From contig VCMS01000022.1 of NCBI GenBank assembly GCA_022539475.1, forward strand, positions 372,001 to 436,000: DNA of 64,000 bases, written 5' to 3'. The notes beneath the pieces were generated by a model. It was not told the DNA's origin. It worked only from the letters and a program-made list of their open reading frames with translations, and did not search any database. Shown one piece after another: positions 50,174 to 60,071 of this stretch. The translations under genes were made by a program, and so were the position numbers. This stretch comes from Gracilaria domingensis. Taxonomy: Eukaryota > Rhodophyta > Florideophyceae > Gracilariales > Gracilariaceae. Every line of letters starts with the position of its first letter. Position 1 is the stretch's first letter.

Positions 50174-50402
50174 CGACGATCCCTGAAACACAGTCGCATA
50201 TGACTGCCAAAGGGGTGACTCCCATGAAATAAACCTTTAGCCACTCTTGTTAGTTCCTCACTCGGTCCGAGCAGTGGGATGAGAGAAAGTTAGTGCGCGC
50301 CCAAAAACTTGCACACACAACACCCATTCATCAGTGAACACCGAGCGCAATTCGGGTTGGCTGTGCAGATGTTTCTGAACTAGATAGACCTATTCAAAAT
50401 GA

Positions 50403-53003
50403 CTATTTCTGATGACGTCTTCGTTTTGCCAAAGTCTCCTTTCTCTTCTTGACATGCTTTGGCACTTTGTGTTCTCTCTTCTCCCGGTTCTCCGCCTTAA
50501 CACGCTTCTTCCACTCTTTCCTAGAAAGCCCCATAAATGTGTCAGGGGTCTCTTGCGGAGCCGGACGAACCCATTCGCTGCTTGATGAGCCGCTGTTTTC
50601 AATTTCATCAACTGGGAACGTATCGTCTTCGTCGTCTGGGACAACTCCGGCGGAACTCTGGGGTAAATCATATGCATTCGGAGCATCAAGGGTAATGCTG
50701 TGGTCGCTAGATGGATTTGATCGAGCTCCGACCTTAGCGTCGGAGTCATCCACCGCTGGTCGTGAGCTCCCGTTCGATGTGCATGGAGAAGATATGTGTA
50801 ACCCGGACTTGTCAGATGTAGAGCGTATGCGAACAGTGGCTGGTTCGTCGCATGGGGCGTCCAGACTTGTAGAACTTATCTGAGCGTTATGATCATCGTC
50901 ATTCGTGTTCCATGAATAAGTAGGCTCGTAAGCCCCTGTCTCGCCGAGTTTAGTTCTATTCTTTCTCGTCAGAGGCTTCGTCATCAAACGTGCAGGAGGG
51001 CGCTCTCGCTTCTGTGCAATCGTAAGCCCAGTCAACTTCGAAAACAACCTGTTGTCCACGTTCTCGAACTCTCTTCCTCGGTACTGTTCCTCACGTATCT
51101 CCACTTCCTGAAGTGTGCGAGGGATGTAAGACTTCATGAACACTTCGTCATCGCGTTTGAAAAGTAACATGGATTCTGAGTCCCGATTCGCCGCAGACTC
51201 AACTAAGTAGCCGAGAGCGTTTTCTTCCTCTTCCTTCGTTTCCCCAATATGCTCGCCTGTGACAAAGTCAAATAGTTCGCGAACACTCAACACAGAAGCT
51301 AGACCATTTCGGCGGAAGTAGTCATTCACATTGGCACAATCCCTCCTAAGGAAGTCAAGAGCCATCGGATGATCATCCTCAACACTTTGGCTAACATCGA
51401 TGACAACCACATCTCCTTTCCAGTACAACATGTTGTATTCACTCAGATCACCGTGTACCAAATGCGCCACACGGAACATTCGACGCATAATCATACACAC
51501 ACGGAAGTAAATCTTTCGCAATCTAGCGGGGGACAAGGATGCGTCCTTTAAACGCGGGGCTGGCCATCCATCCTTACCGAAGAAGGACATTATCAACACT
51601 GGTGGTTTCAGCAGCAAAGGTATAGGCGCAGGGATTCCGGCTTCCTGCAAGCGAATCTGGTTGCGGAATTCCTTTTCAGCCCACTGCTGTACCATCTTTC
51701 GATTAGAACCACGTTGATAGCCTGTTCGTCGGAAGCGGAACTCTCCAGCCACATATCGTTCGCGGTCCTTGAACTGAAGAATAGAGGTCTTAAAAACCTT
51801 GACAGCAACAGGCGCATCGGGAGAAAACTCGTGCGGGAGCAGCCCAGGAATCGGCGGGAGAGAGCCCGACGAATCGGTGGATGCATTTGGATCGGAAGCT
51901 GCGGTGGCAAAGTATACGTTAGCCTCTTTGCCAGTGGATACACAGCCTTCCAAAGTTCGCAGCCTGTTGCGGCTCAGAAGCTTGAATAGAATCATCCTGG
52001 TCTTGGGGTCTAGCACCTGTTCAACGGTGGCCCTATCGACTTTGTCTTTTGCCTGCTTGTCACGCCGACGCTCTTCGGCACGTTGGTGAGTTACAAGTGC
52101 GGTGTTGGCAATGTTGGTGTTCTTTTGCTGACTGGGTTCAACCTTGGCGTGTAGTGCACGGGCTAGCTTCTTTGTTAAATCAGCACCGACGGAAGACGTG
52201 TCGGCTACCCATCCTCCAATGTCATCGAGATCGTCGTAAATGGCATCCAAACGATGATCAGGGTCATTGGCAGGTAGAGCAGCGTTTGAAGAAAAGCTAC
52301 GACTGAACTCGGGAGCATTGGCGTCACATACGAGTTGACCGCCATCGTACTCGTCATCATCGCCCAGGTCATGGGTGATATCAATCTGGTCGCTTAGATG
52401 GGTAGGGTGCTGCACCGGAATCTCCTCGACATGATTGAAATGAAGTGAATCTGGGTTGGTATTCATGGTGGTGGGGTTCGACTCGCGAGCACGTGGCCCG
52501 TTGAAGAGATAGCCCGAAACAATCTCAGGGGTGAACGAATCATCGTCACCAAGGTCGGCCCGAAACACGCCGGGAAGCGACATGGGGTCGCTTTCGAATA
52601 CATCCTCAGTCATGGCGCGAAGTCGTTCGTGCGCGCGTCGAAGGCGCGAGTTGCAGCGCTGTGAAGAAGGGCGCACCTGCGATGATGTGGCGAGTGCCGA
52701 ACAATCGGCAGACAGCGTTGGCGACGGCTTTGACGGAAGTGGCTTGAGAATTGGCGGGGTGGACATGCGAGTATCTGAGGCGGGATGCGAGCTAAATAGT
52801 GGCTCGTGCAAGTCTGGCAGACGCGGAACTTGATCGTTTGACGGCTTTTGGGAGCGTTGCGAAGAAACCGATTCAGGGGAGGTGGGGGTTGACTGCAGCG
52901 AAGACAGCAATGTCGACGTGGAAAACGGGCGGAAAATAGAGGAGCTGACCGGCGGCGGCTGCGCACCAGTGCGGGTGGGGGAGACGCGGGCGGCGGGCTT
53001 CAT
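50403..53003 (-). CDS. RIOK1: RIO1 kinase (40S maturation)
   Basis: An 866-residue atypical kinase/ATPase of the RIO1 type, which releases late factors from pre-40S ribosomes. The first ATG of the frame is at 53003; the frame runs upstream to about 53267 but without ATG. The N-terminal ~310 residues are Ser/Pro-rich, then acidic (DLGDDDEYDGG), as in other RIO1 proteins. The RIO domain holds STGKEANVYFA (nucleotide loop), VAVKVFKTSILQFKDRERYV, RNQIRLQEAGIPAPIP, the catalytic LVHGDLSEYNML, and the metal-binding VVIDVSQSVEDDHPMALDFL. The C-terminus is very basic (WKKRVKAENREKR, KHVKKRKETLAKRRR). It is longer than typical RIO1 mainly at both disordered ends. Single exon. Confidence 0.95.
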   Translation of the reverse strand: MKPAARVSPTRTGAQPPPVSSSIFRPFSTSTLLSSLQSTPTSPESVSSQRSQKPSNDQVPRLPDLHEPLFSSHPASDTRMSTPPILKPLPSKPSPTLSADCSALATSSQVRPSSQRCNSRLRRAHERLRAMTEDVFESDPMSLPGVFRADLGDDDSFTPEIVSGYLFNGPRARESNPTTMNTNPDSLHFNHVEEIPVQHPTHLSDQIDITHDLGDDDEYDGGQLVCDANAPEFSRSFSSNAALPANDPDHRLDAIYDDLDDIGGWVADTSSVGADLTKKLARALHAKVEPSQQKNTNIANTALVTHQRAEERRRDKQAKDKVDRATVEQVLDPKTRMILFKLLSRNRLRTLEGCVSTGKEANVYFATAASDPNASTDSSGSLPPIPGLLPHEFSPDAPVAVKVFKTSILQFKDRERYVAGEFRFRRTGYQRGSNRKMVQQWAEKEFRNQIRLQEAGIPAPIPLLLKPPVLIMSFFGKDGWPAPRLKDASLSPARLRKIYFRVCMIMRRMFRVAHLVHGDLSEYNMLYWKGDVVVIDVSQSVEDDHPMALDFLRRDCANVNDYFRRNGLASVLSVRELFDFVTGEHIGETKEEEENALGYLVESAANRDSESMLLFKRDDEVFMKSYIPRTLQEVEIREEQYRGREFENVDNRLFSKLTGLTIAQKRERPPARLMTKPLTRKNRTKLGETGAYEPTYSWNTNDDDHNAQISSTSLDAPCDEPATVRIRSTSDKSGLHISSPCTSNGSSRPAVDDSDAKVGARSNPSSDHSITLDAPNAYDLPQSSAGVVPDDEDDTFPVDEIENSGSSSSEWVRPAPQETPDTFMGLSRKEWKKRVKAENREKREHKVPKHVKKRKETLAKRRRHQK

Positions 53004-53488
53004 TTGCGCGATGGCAAGGAGGAACGATGGCGACCGGGGGTAAGCACGACGGCCAAGGGGGTGAGGTAATGGGCGACGGTAAACGGGCGACAAGAGCGGT
53101 GCGGGGCGTGAGCTGAAACAAGCGGGGCGCACAGCGAGTCGGGAATAACGAACGGTGGTGAGGGCAAGCGAGCGCACAGAATCGAAAAGCGGCGCAGTGC
53201 ACACAGATATCGGTTGGCGCAGCGAAAGATAGATAGATACAGACGCAGCGCAGCGCGATGGGCTCAAGAGCGAACGAGGCGCGCAGACGGCGCGCTATAA
53301 AGATAACAAAAGGCGCCGCGCTCGGCGCGCTCGTCTCGACGCGAGGGTTAACGCTCTTATCATCAGTTGAGTACGCGCAATGCGCGTGGGCGTGGGCGTT
53401 TCTCCGCGTGGCGGCGCCACAACGGCGAGCGCAACACGCGGCCAACAAAAATCGGGCCGCGACTCGCGCGCTTCGGGGCGCGGGCGCG

Positions 53489-53496
53489 TGACGTCA
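53489..53496. promoter_or_regulatory. CRE-type palindrome TGACGTCA
   Basis: Perfect 8-bp CRE consensus, a known bZIP target, about 490 nt upstream of the RIO1 ATG. Others lie at 26972 and 35481. Occupancy is unknown. Confidence 0.35.
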
Positions 53497-55051
53497 GTGT
53501 GCAACAGCGCCGCCACTGGAGAACGCGGCTGCTGGCGGCGCCCAATTGAGGCCCGTTCGTGGCCAAGCCTGTGCGCTGCACGTGGACAGCGGCCTGCACG
53601 CGTGACAAGAACACACGCATGAGGTCCACTGCGACGCAGGTGGTTGAATTTAGGCGGCGGGGAAAGAGGCGCTCGACGATTTGTGCGCGCGGCGGCGCCG
53701 CTCCACGTTGGGCGGTGCGCGGGTGGCGCGCACGGGTTGCTGACTTGTGTGCGCGCTGTGTGGGCAGTACGTAACGCGTGTGGTGGTGGACTTTACGAGC
53801 AAAGCGCTTGCTGTTGTGTGCCACACACGGCGTGTCGCGCGACTTGGGCGCACTATACTTGGATAAGTTTGGCATGGTAGTACGGCGCCGAGGACGGCAC
53901 TCGAGACGGCACCGGCACGCGAAGCGAAGCAAGACGCGTGGTTGGGCGCTGCGCGGCGCGCAGCGCCGACGGCGATCGTGTGATCGTTGTGACGGCTTGT
54001 AGCTTTACACACGCGCGTTGTGTCGGGCGTCAGCAGACGCAACATGCGCAGCAACGCGTCGTCGCGACGCCATGGTGAAGGTGTGGCACCTGCGGAGCAG
54101 CGCCATGAGGGCGTGACGGCGGGGGGTGCGCGGGGGTGTGGGGGGGGGCGCGGGCGCGGGGGCGCGATCGGGGCATGAGCGGGGCGCGATCGGGGCGCGT
54201 CCTGGCGGGTCCGCGTGACCGCGCTGTGCCACATCACGTGTGTCTGTATGTGCCGGCGATATATTTAGGGCGAAGTGAGCGCCGATTTAAAAGCCCGCAC
54301 AATCGCCAGGCAGACGCCCTGCTTCATCAACCAGGACTTTTGTCGGCCATTTTGCGGCGCACACGCATGATCTTCATGAAGGGGTCTGCCGTATAATAGT
54401 GGTCTGTCACCTTTACACCGGGGTGTAAGGTGCTGTATGCGCCGTCGCCCGACACAAGTGTACAGCGCGAGACTTTTTGATTTGCCTCACGCAAATAACC
54501 AGCGCGCCGCCGTGGCCGCGTGGACAGTGCGCCCCGCGTGGACAGCTGGTGGCTCACTCCTACACAGTGTGCAGTACACACGCATCATTCATCACGATGA
54601 CAAGAAGCTGCCAATGGTGGCCGTGGCAGATATTTGCGCAGATGGAGGGAGCAATTGCAGGCGCGCGCCGCGCGGCACGCGGCGCGCACGCGCATTTAAA
54701 GGCGCCGCAGACACACCAATCACGCGCCATCATGGCGGCGCGGCGCGCCTTTTTGCGCAGATTTGGCGCAGATCAACGTGCTACCGCGCGCGCGCGCGCC
54801 AATCAGCGCGCCGCCAGCGCGCCCACGCGAACGGTCACTGCGCAGCCGCGCGCGTCTCGCTGCAGGACAAAACGGCCGTGTGGAAGCTGCGCAGCTGCGC
54901 ACCGCGGCCGCGAAAAAGGCGCGTGCTGAAAACCGCCGCGCCATGTCCCCGTTGCACGCGCGCGACGTATCCCCCACCCCCCCATTCGCGCGCGCGCCCG
55001 ACTACTTCGCGCGTACCCAGCGCGCCACTTCCCATAGAACGCCGCGCCCCA

Positions 55052-55068
55052 CCCCCCCCCCCCCCCCC
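55052..55068 (+). repeat. Poly-C tract (17 C) in RING-H2 leader
   Basis: An uninterrupted 17-C run about 140 nt upstream of the ATG at 55210, in a pyrimidine-rich leader. It parallels the 27-C run before the bZIP gene. Confidence 0.8.
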
Positions 55069-55209
55069 ACCTCGCGCATCTCCCGCCCCTGCCCGCGCTC
55101 AACTGCTCGCTCGTTTCTGCATCATCCATCCACTCTCCGCAATCCACTCTCTCGTCCCCGCCTCGTCCTTGCCCGCTACCCTCCTACCCTTGCCCTCCCC
55201 TCCCCAACC

Positions 55210-55833
55210 ATGGCGCAGCTTCACTTCGCCGACCCGCTTCCAAACTATCAACCGCCTCCTTCCACGCAGTCCGTTTCCTCCTCCTCCGCAGCCCATGCCG
55301 AGCCGTTTGTGCCGCACCAGCTCCGTCCCGTTCATGATTTGTTCACCATGTTAAAGGGCGTGTTCAACGCTATGCTTGATTTGGCTCCCGCGCTGGTGGC
55401 CGATGTGTCGCACTCAACATCCTCCCCTCCGCTCGCTTCGTATTCAACTTCTCCACAACAGTTGCAGCAAACCTCACAACCACCGCCTTATGCAACCGTG
55501 CCCTCCGCCACCGTGTCAAACTCAATCGTGCCGCTCGGGCCCTCAGACCACTCGCACCGCTCCTGCGTCGACTTTCTAAGACGCTTGTTAGGCGCCGGTG
55601 GAGCTACAGAACTACGCATCAACTCTTTGCCCGTCCGCTCTCTCTGCATCGAAGATGGCGTCGACAAACTGGCGTACGAACAGGACATGTGCGCCATCTG
55701 TCTGGACGGATATGAACACAACAACAGAGTGCGTGTTCTAGGCTGTGAGCACGTCTTCCACGCCGACTGCATCGACCCGTGGCTGCGGAGAGGAAGGCCG
55801 ACATGTCCGCTTTGTCAGACCATATGCTGTTGA
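55210..55833 (+). CDS. RING-H2 finger protein, soluble
   Basis: A 207-residue protein ending in a RING-H2 finger, so a probable E3 ubiquitin ligase. The RING is at about residues 160-203: C-x2-C (CAICLDGYE), then C-x-H-x2-H-x2-C (CEHVFHADCIDPWL) and C-x2-C (CPLC). The N-terminal two thirds are Ser/Pro/Gln/Thr-rich and probably disordered, with a short hydrophobic amphipathic helix (LFTMLKGVFNAMLDLAPALV). No transmembrane segment or signal peptide is visible. ATG at 55210 is in a CC-ATG-GCG context. Divergent from RIO1. Substrates unknown. Confidence 0.88.
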   Translation: MAQLHFADPLPNYQPPPSTQSVSSSSAAHAEPFVPHQLRPVHDLFTMLKGVFNAMLDLAPALVADVSHSTSSPPLASYSTSPQQLQQTSQPPPYATVPSATVSNSIVPLGPSDHSHRSCVDFLRRLLGAGGATELRINSLPVRSLCIEDGVDKLAYEQDMCAICLDGYEHNNRVRVLGCEHVFHADCIDPWLRRGRPTCPLCQTICC

Positions 55834-56760
55834 CGCCGCATCGCCGCAGCCGCCCGTGTCATCGCGCACCTCTTCTTCCAGCCACAACGCACTTCCAGCA
55901 CAACCCACTGCTTCAATTCAGTCGTACGCACCATACGCACCTTCTGTGTCGTGCATCATTGGCGTCTTGTCATATGCATGCCGATGTACACATCTGCTCC
56001 ATGGTGTCGTACAACCATGTTTCAGCGAGCCGCCGCGTGTTTCTCCAAAACGTTTCACACCCATATCTCTTCCCCTTTGTTGTGGCTCTTCGTTGCGCCA
56101 CTGCTCCCGCGCTCTTTGATGCTTTCTGTATTTCTCGTTCCCTGTTTTTTTGGACTCACGTGATGGGCAGCCGGGCATTTTTACGGTTCAACCCTAAAAT
56201 CGCCTTTTGCAAAATCTCGCATGCCCCCTAATTCAGTCTGCTACCTTTGGAACAGTGCGCCTGCTGCTGGTTTGCCGCCGTTTTTCTTGCGCGATCACAT
56301 GTCTTCTGCCTATATAGCAATCATGCTGCGTTCATACATATGGATTCAACGTCAGCTGCAAAGCGTCGCCAACGCCACGCCAAACAAGTATATCTTCATA
56401 TCGTTTGTATAGTAATCTTCTAGCTTAGCTTCGCATTTGTGCATAGTTTTGTAAACGTTGTCAATTATCATCATCCGTCTTTATCAGTCAACTGCTCACA
56501 ACGTTGGTCTTGCGCCAAGTTACCAAGGGTTAGCCCTATAACGGTACCCCAGGGTGGGTCAAATATCTCAACGTATCTGCAAAGTGAATCGGCTCACCAC
56601 ACACGTAGCGTTTAATTGGCAAATCACAGCAATCTTTCACCCTACTTCGACTCAGATTTCATTCCCAATCTTGAGTCTCGTGGAGGCGCAAAGTTTGTTT
56701 AAGAAACGCACTCGAGTTCTTTGTCAACACTAGACTGCCTATTCCACCCGAAATACTCTT
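55834..56760. other. Intergenic, convergent 3' ends
   Basis: A 927-nt gap between the RING-H2 gene and glyoxalase I. The first part reads as 3' UTR. Several short frames are present, none recognisable. Confidence 0.4.
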
Positions 56761-58023
56761 TTAAGACGTTAGTCGCGGTTGCTCGTAAGGGACAGATGGT
56801 GCTTCCCCTTCACGAGTAATCAGTTCAACCCAGTACTTTGTGGACGGCTCCTCCACAAAAGCAATGTCGCCCACATCGGCAAACGGAGAGGGTTTGCGGA
56901 TCACTTTGTATCCGTGCTTCTCCATTGCTTCCGTGGTGCTGTAAATGTCATCAATAATAAAGCCCACATGGCCGAACCCGCGATACGGCTTCACATTTCC
57001 ATTAGCATACTCGCTCTCGCCTTCCTCGCTCCCCCACACGTGAACGAGGTCCAGAACGCATTCCCTAAGCCCTGCGATCCATTGCTGTCTTTCTTCTACC
57101 GAGCTGTTTTCTTCAGGAGCTGTCTTGTTCGTGTATGCCAAATAGTAGTGAGTGCTTTTCTCTGATTCATTGTCGATGCGGGTGAGATATTGCATACCCA
57201 GACGCTGGAAGAATGGTAGCGCTTCACGTGGGTCATGCACACGTAGCATAACTGATGAGTATACTGGGTCAAGAGCGGAAAACGATGCCGATGAGCCGCT
57301 ATCCCCATCTGGGCCAGCCAACTGAATGTAGTATGTTTCAGGATCTTTCACTATAGCGGCGCTCGGAGCAACCACGCTTGTGGCCTCTGTATCGGACGTG
57401 ACGCCTTCCCTTTTCAAAGCGGAAATGGCTTTTGCTACGTCTTGCACTGTCAAAGAGATATGAGCAAATCCTTGTGGTGAACTGTTTCCGTTCACATACT
57501 GCTCTGTTGTCTTCCCCTCTTGCGCGAGCTCGTATGATTTTTCGTATGTTTCGGCGGGCCAGTTCCATGTAAGTTCTACCGTGGGGTAAGGTCGAGACCA
57601 CAGCCACTTCGCTCGCTCTGATTGTGGGAGTTCTTGGCTTGGCGTATTCTCTGAGGTGTAGCCGTAGAAGAATAAAGAGAACTCAAACTTTGGAAAGTCG
57701 AATCTTGTGAGCAACGTCATACCCAATCGCGTGTAAAAGTCATGAGAAGCTTTTGGATTGTTGATTCGGAGCATACATTGTGCAAATATTGGATTCGCGC
57801 CAGCAACAGATTGGGGAGCAGGAGTCGGGGTCGGCAAGGCTGTGGGAGATACTGCGGCGGTTGACATGTTGCAAACGTTCCACCTTCGTGCGAAACGATC
57901 AGTGGTTGTCAGGCCCGCGCGATTGAGGTGGGTCAGGGAAGATCGGAGAGGAGAGAATTTTATCGAAAGTGGGTTTGTAAATGATAAAGGAATTCGCGGT
58001 ACTATGGTAGAAATGGCACGCAT
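56761..58023 (-). CDS. GLO1: Two-domain glyoxalase I
   Basis: A 420-residue lactoylglutathione lyase (methylglyoxal detoxification) with two glyoxalase modules in one chain, as in yeast and plant GLX1. A leader of about 55 residues (Arg/Ser/Thr-rich; first ATG 58023) suggests organelle targeting; a Met right after it (NMSTAAV) could give a cytosolic form. Domain 1 (about 80-225) keeps the first two metal ligands (Q in QCMLRI, E in VELTWNW) and the His (FAHISL), but the last acid is Gln (YYIQLAG). Domain 2 (about 235-410) keeps His (FGHVGF) and the last Glu (YWVELIT), but its first two are Ser (SVMLRV) and Asp (VLDLVHVWG). So one composite site (Q/E of domain 1 plus H/E of domain 2) is complete and the other is not. 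Confidence 0.93.
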   Translation of the reverse strand: MRAISTIVPRIPLSFTNPLSIKFSPLRSSLTHLNRAGLTTTDRFARRWNVCNMSTAAVSPTALPTPTPAPQSVAGANPIFAQCMLRINNPKASHDFYTRLGMTLLTRFDFPKFEFSLFFYGYTSENTPSQELPQSERAKWLWSRPYPTVELTWNWPAETYEKSYELAQEGKTTEQYVNGNSSPQGFAHISLTVQDVAKAISALKREGVTSDTEATSVVAPSAAIVKDPETYYIQLAGPDGDSGSSASFSALDPVYSSVMLRVHDPREALPFFQRLGMQYLTRIDNESEKSTHYYLAYTNKTAPEENSSVEERQQWIAGLRECVLDLVHVWGSEEGESEYANGNVKPYRGFGHVGFIIDDIYSTTEAMEKHGYKVIRKPSPFADVGDIAFVEEPSTKYWVELITREGEAPSVPYEQPRLTS

Positions 58024-59149
58024 TGTTGATGAAACGGAGCGGATCGTGATGAAAAGGAATCTATACAGCTACGACGTTGACAAGTGCTGGCACCCCGAGG
58101 GTGCCGCGAGATTGGTTCCACGAAAACCACAATATCACTGTCTGATCACCAGACTGTGCCTTTTTTTTACGACGCTATGATACGCTAGGGGCATTAGCCA
58201 CTACCGTAGTCCTTCTGTCAGGCATACTACAGATGTCTGTTGTTCAAGAGTACATTCGCATCGAGGTGCATCTGTGCTTCGATACCAGGCGCATGCATCC
58301 TTAAGATTCCGCATTATATTCAAGGGCAGAGCTCTCGACACTTCTTTTTCTCCATTATATCAATATCTCAATAGGGATTTACAATATGCGGCTACAATGC
58401 GATGGAAACTAAAATGCCAGAACGGAGCGGAAGCGTATGCGTCTATCGCAAGAAATAAGATCTCTAGTAATAAGAATGTTCTACTTGCAGGGAAGAAACT
58501 TCTCCCAATAATTTCTGATCAAAGTAAAGCCCAATGACTGCGAAGAAATCGGCTGACTCCTCTAGGTACCGGTACTAACAACCTATGAGCGAAGGCACCT
58601 ACTAAAAGCTCCACCTGCATCTTAAGATGTGAAAGTTAGTACATTGGCAATGTGAAAACGCAAACCACGACATCACCAATAGCAGTGCACATGGGTTGTC
58701 TTGGTGCCAGTTCCTAGCGTTTCAAAGCAAGGAGTGTCACAGAAAGTCAGTAATCGTCCTCGCTTTTCTGCAGAATCGCGATGCACTCAGACATCCAAGG
58801 AAATCAACCAGCACGGATCCCACATCAGCGCATGATGAGGATCTATGGTTTACACTGCGAATGGTTGAAAAGCTATCCTCCTTGTGCGGGTTGTGAAGAT
58901 GAAATGCGGTACTTACAAGTTCCGCGACGTCCAACATCCATTTCGATCGGACGCGATTTGAGAAGACATAAGCTGCTGCACTGATAACAAGCCCGGACGA
59001 CGGCGAGCTTTTATATCATCCGGCGAGACTGGCCTGTCTGGGAGTCTGGGCCTCAGAGAGCGAAAACGGCGTTTTCAAAACGCTGAACACAACATTTTTT
59101 CGAAAGTTTTGAAAAATGTAGAAAATCAAATGAAAAACAAAACATTTAA

Positions 59150-59500
59150 TGAGTCATGATGCATGACTCATCATGATTCATGAACTATAGCGCATGGGCA
59201 TGTAAACAGCCTCGGAATGAACATTTGTTAGGCTCCGCGCGAAGTGCGCGTGACAGCGTAGCCCCGTACTACGAAAAGTCATTAGCCTCTGGCTCAAACA
59301 AGACTGCCCATGACACAAGCATTCTAAGAAGAAGGAAACTCATTTTGAGTCATGATGCATGACTCATTCATGATTCATGAACTCATAGCCGCACATGGCA
59401 TGAGAACAGCCGCGCGAATGAAACATGTGTAGGCCCCCGGATCTACGAAACAATGTCATTAGCTTTGGCCAACAAGACTGCTTCATGAACAAAGACAAGA
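59150..59500. repeat. Imperfect direct repeat, 196-bp period, with paired AP-1 palindromes
   Basis: Two diverged copies begin at 59150 and 59346. Each starts with the same 21-bp dyad, TGAGTCATG-N3-CATGACTCA, continues with 'tgattcatgaact', and later shares 'gaa..aacagcc', 'gtcattagc' and 'acaagactgc'. The dyads are at 59150-59170 and 59346-59366 and each holds two TGAGTCA-type (AP-1/GCN4) half-sites. Confidence 0.8.
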
Positions 59501-59565
59501 AAAAAAAATTAGCATGAATACTGAGAAAATAGGATCTGGGTCTTCAACGGAATTGCTGAATTAAG

Positions 59566-59916
59566 ATGTTAATCAACAGCCGTCACTACAACGAACAGAG
59601 CGCAACGGAAACTGTAAAAATTCAGCTCGGACTCACCTGCATTGGAAAGCCGAAGTCAGACTATAGTTATCTCGAGAAAAGAGAAATGCAGTCACGGCCA
59701 TGTGTGGTGCGAAGAGAAGGGCAGTGCGGACGACCATTCCCATTTGGGATTCTGAAGTCAGAATACACCCGTGTCGAAGACCTACAACCGCTTATCTCCT
59801 ACTCTCAGTTTGACACGAAAGAAAACAGGAGCATAAGCTTTTACCCCTTTAGGCTTCCACTGTTATTCATCGTGAAGCAACCGTTCCTGTCAGAAATATA
59901 TGACACCATACTTTAA
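59566..59916 (+). CDS. Doubtful small ORF, 116 aa
   Basis: An ATG-started plus-strand frame just downstream of the 196-bp repeat, with unbiased composition and a hydrophobic segment near the end (RLPLLFIVKQPFL). I recognise no family, and there is no leader or splice evidence. It may be a decayed transposon frame or chance. Confidence 0.2.
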   Translation: MLINSRHYNEQSATETVKIQLGLTCIGKPKSDYSYLEKREMQSRPCVVRREGQCGRPFPFGILKSEYTRVEDLQPLISYSQFDTKENRSISFYPFRLPLLFIVKQPFLSEIYDTIL

Positions 59917-60071
59917 AAGAAAGGACGTGCTGCATACCAGGAACTGATTCCATATGGAGTAGTTTTCGCCCTTATGCCTTGCGTTTGTCAATTAGAGATC
60001 ACTTCTTCAAGAACTTATAGCGTGAAGGACTCCATTGTCGTCGGCTGCAGGACAAAGCGGAGTTTGAAGAA

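Larger units (their letters stand above)
53004..55209. promoter_or_regulatory. Large GC-rich divergent promoter region, RIO1 / RING-H2
   Basis: A 2.2-kb, very GC-rich spacer between divergent genes. Open frames on both strands are long but lack ATG starts or any family sign and are Arg/Ala/Pro artefacts. Sites seen: a CRE-type TGACGTCA at 53489-53496; the palindrome CGCCATCATGGCG at 54725-54737; three GCGCAGAT at 54636, 54755 and 54766; a bulged dyad (CACCTTTACACC/GGTGTAAGGTG) at 54408-54432; and a 17-C run at 55052-55068. Function of these sites is inference. Confidence 0.5.
58024..60071. other. Intergenic with repeats
   Basis: A 2.0-kb gap. It contains the 196-bp duplicated repeat with AP-1-type palindromes (59150-59500) and an AT-rich inverted repeat at about 59091-59119 (ACATTTTTTC/GAAAAATGT). 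An ATG-started frame of 116 codons (59566-59916, plus) looks moderately coding-like but matches nothing I know. Confidence 0.45.

Noticed and set aside
54390-54470. tRNA-like stretch (AATAGTGGTCTGTC plus a hairpin)
   Set aside because: It resembles part of a tRNA D-arm and a stem, but no T-arm with GTTCRA and no acceptor stem pair could be found.
53258-55000. Numerous long frames in the GC-rich region upstream of RIO1 and the RING-H2 gene
   Set aside because: GC-rich DNA rarely has stop codons; most frames lack ATG, overlap on both strands and show no family sign.
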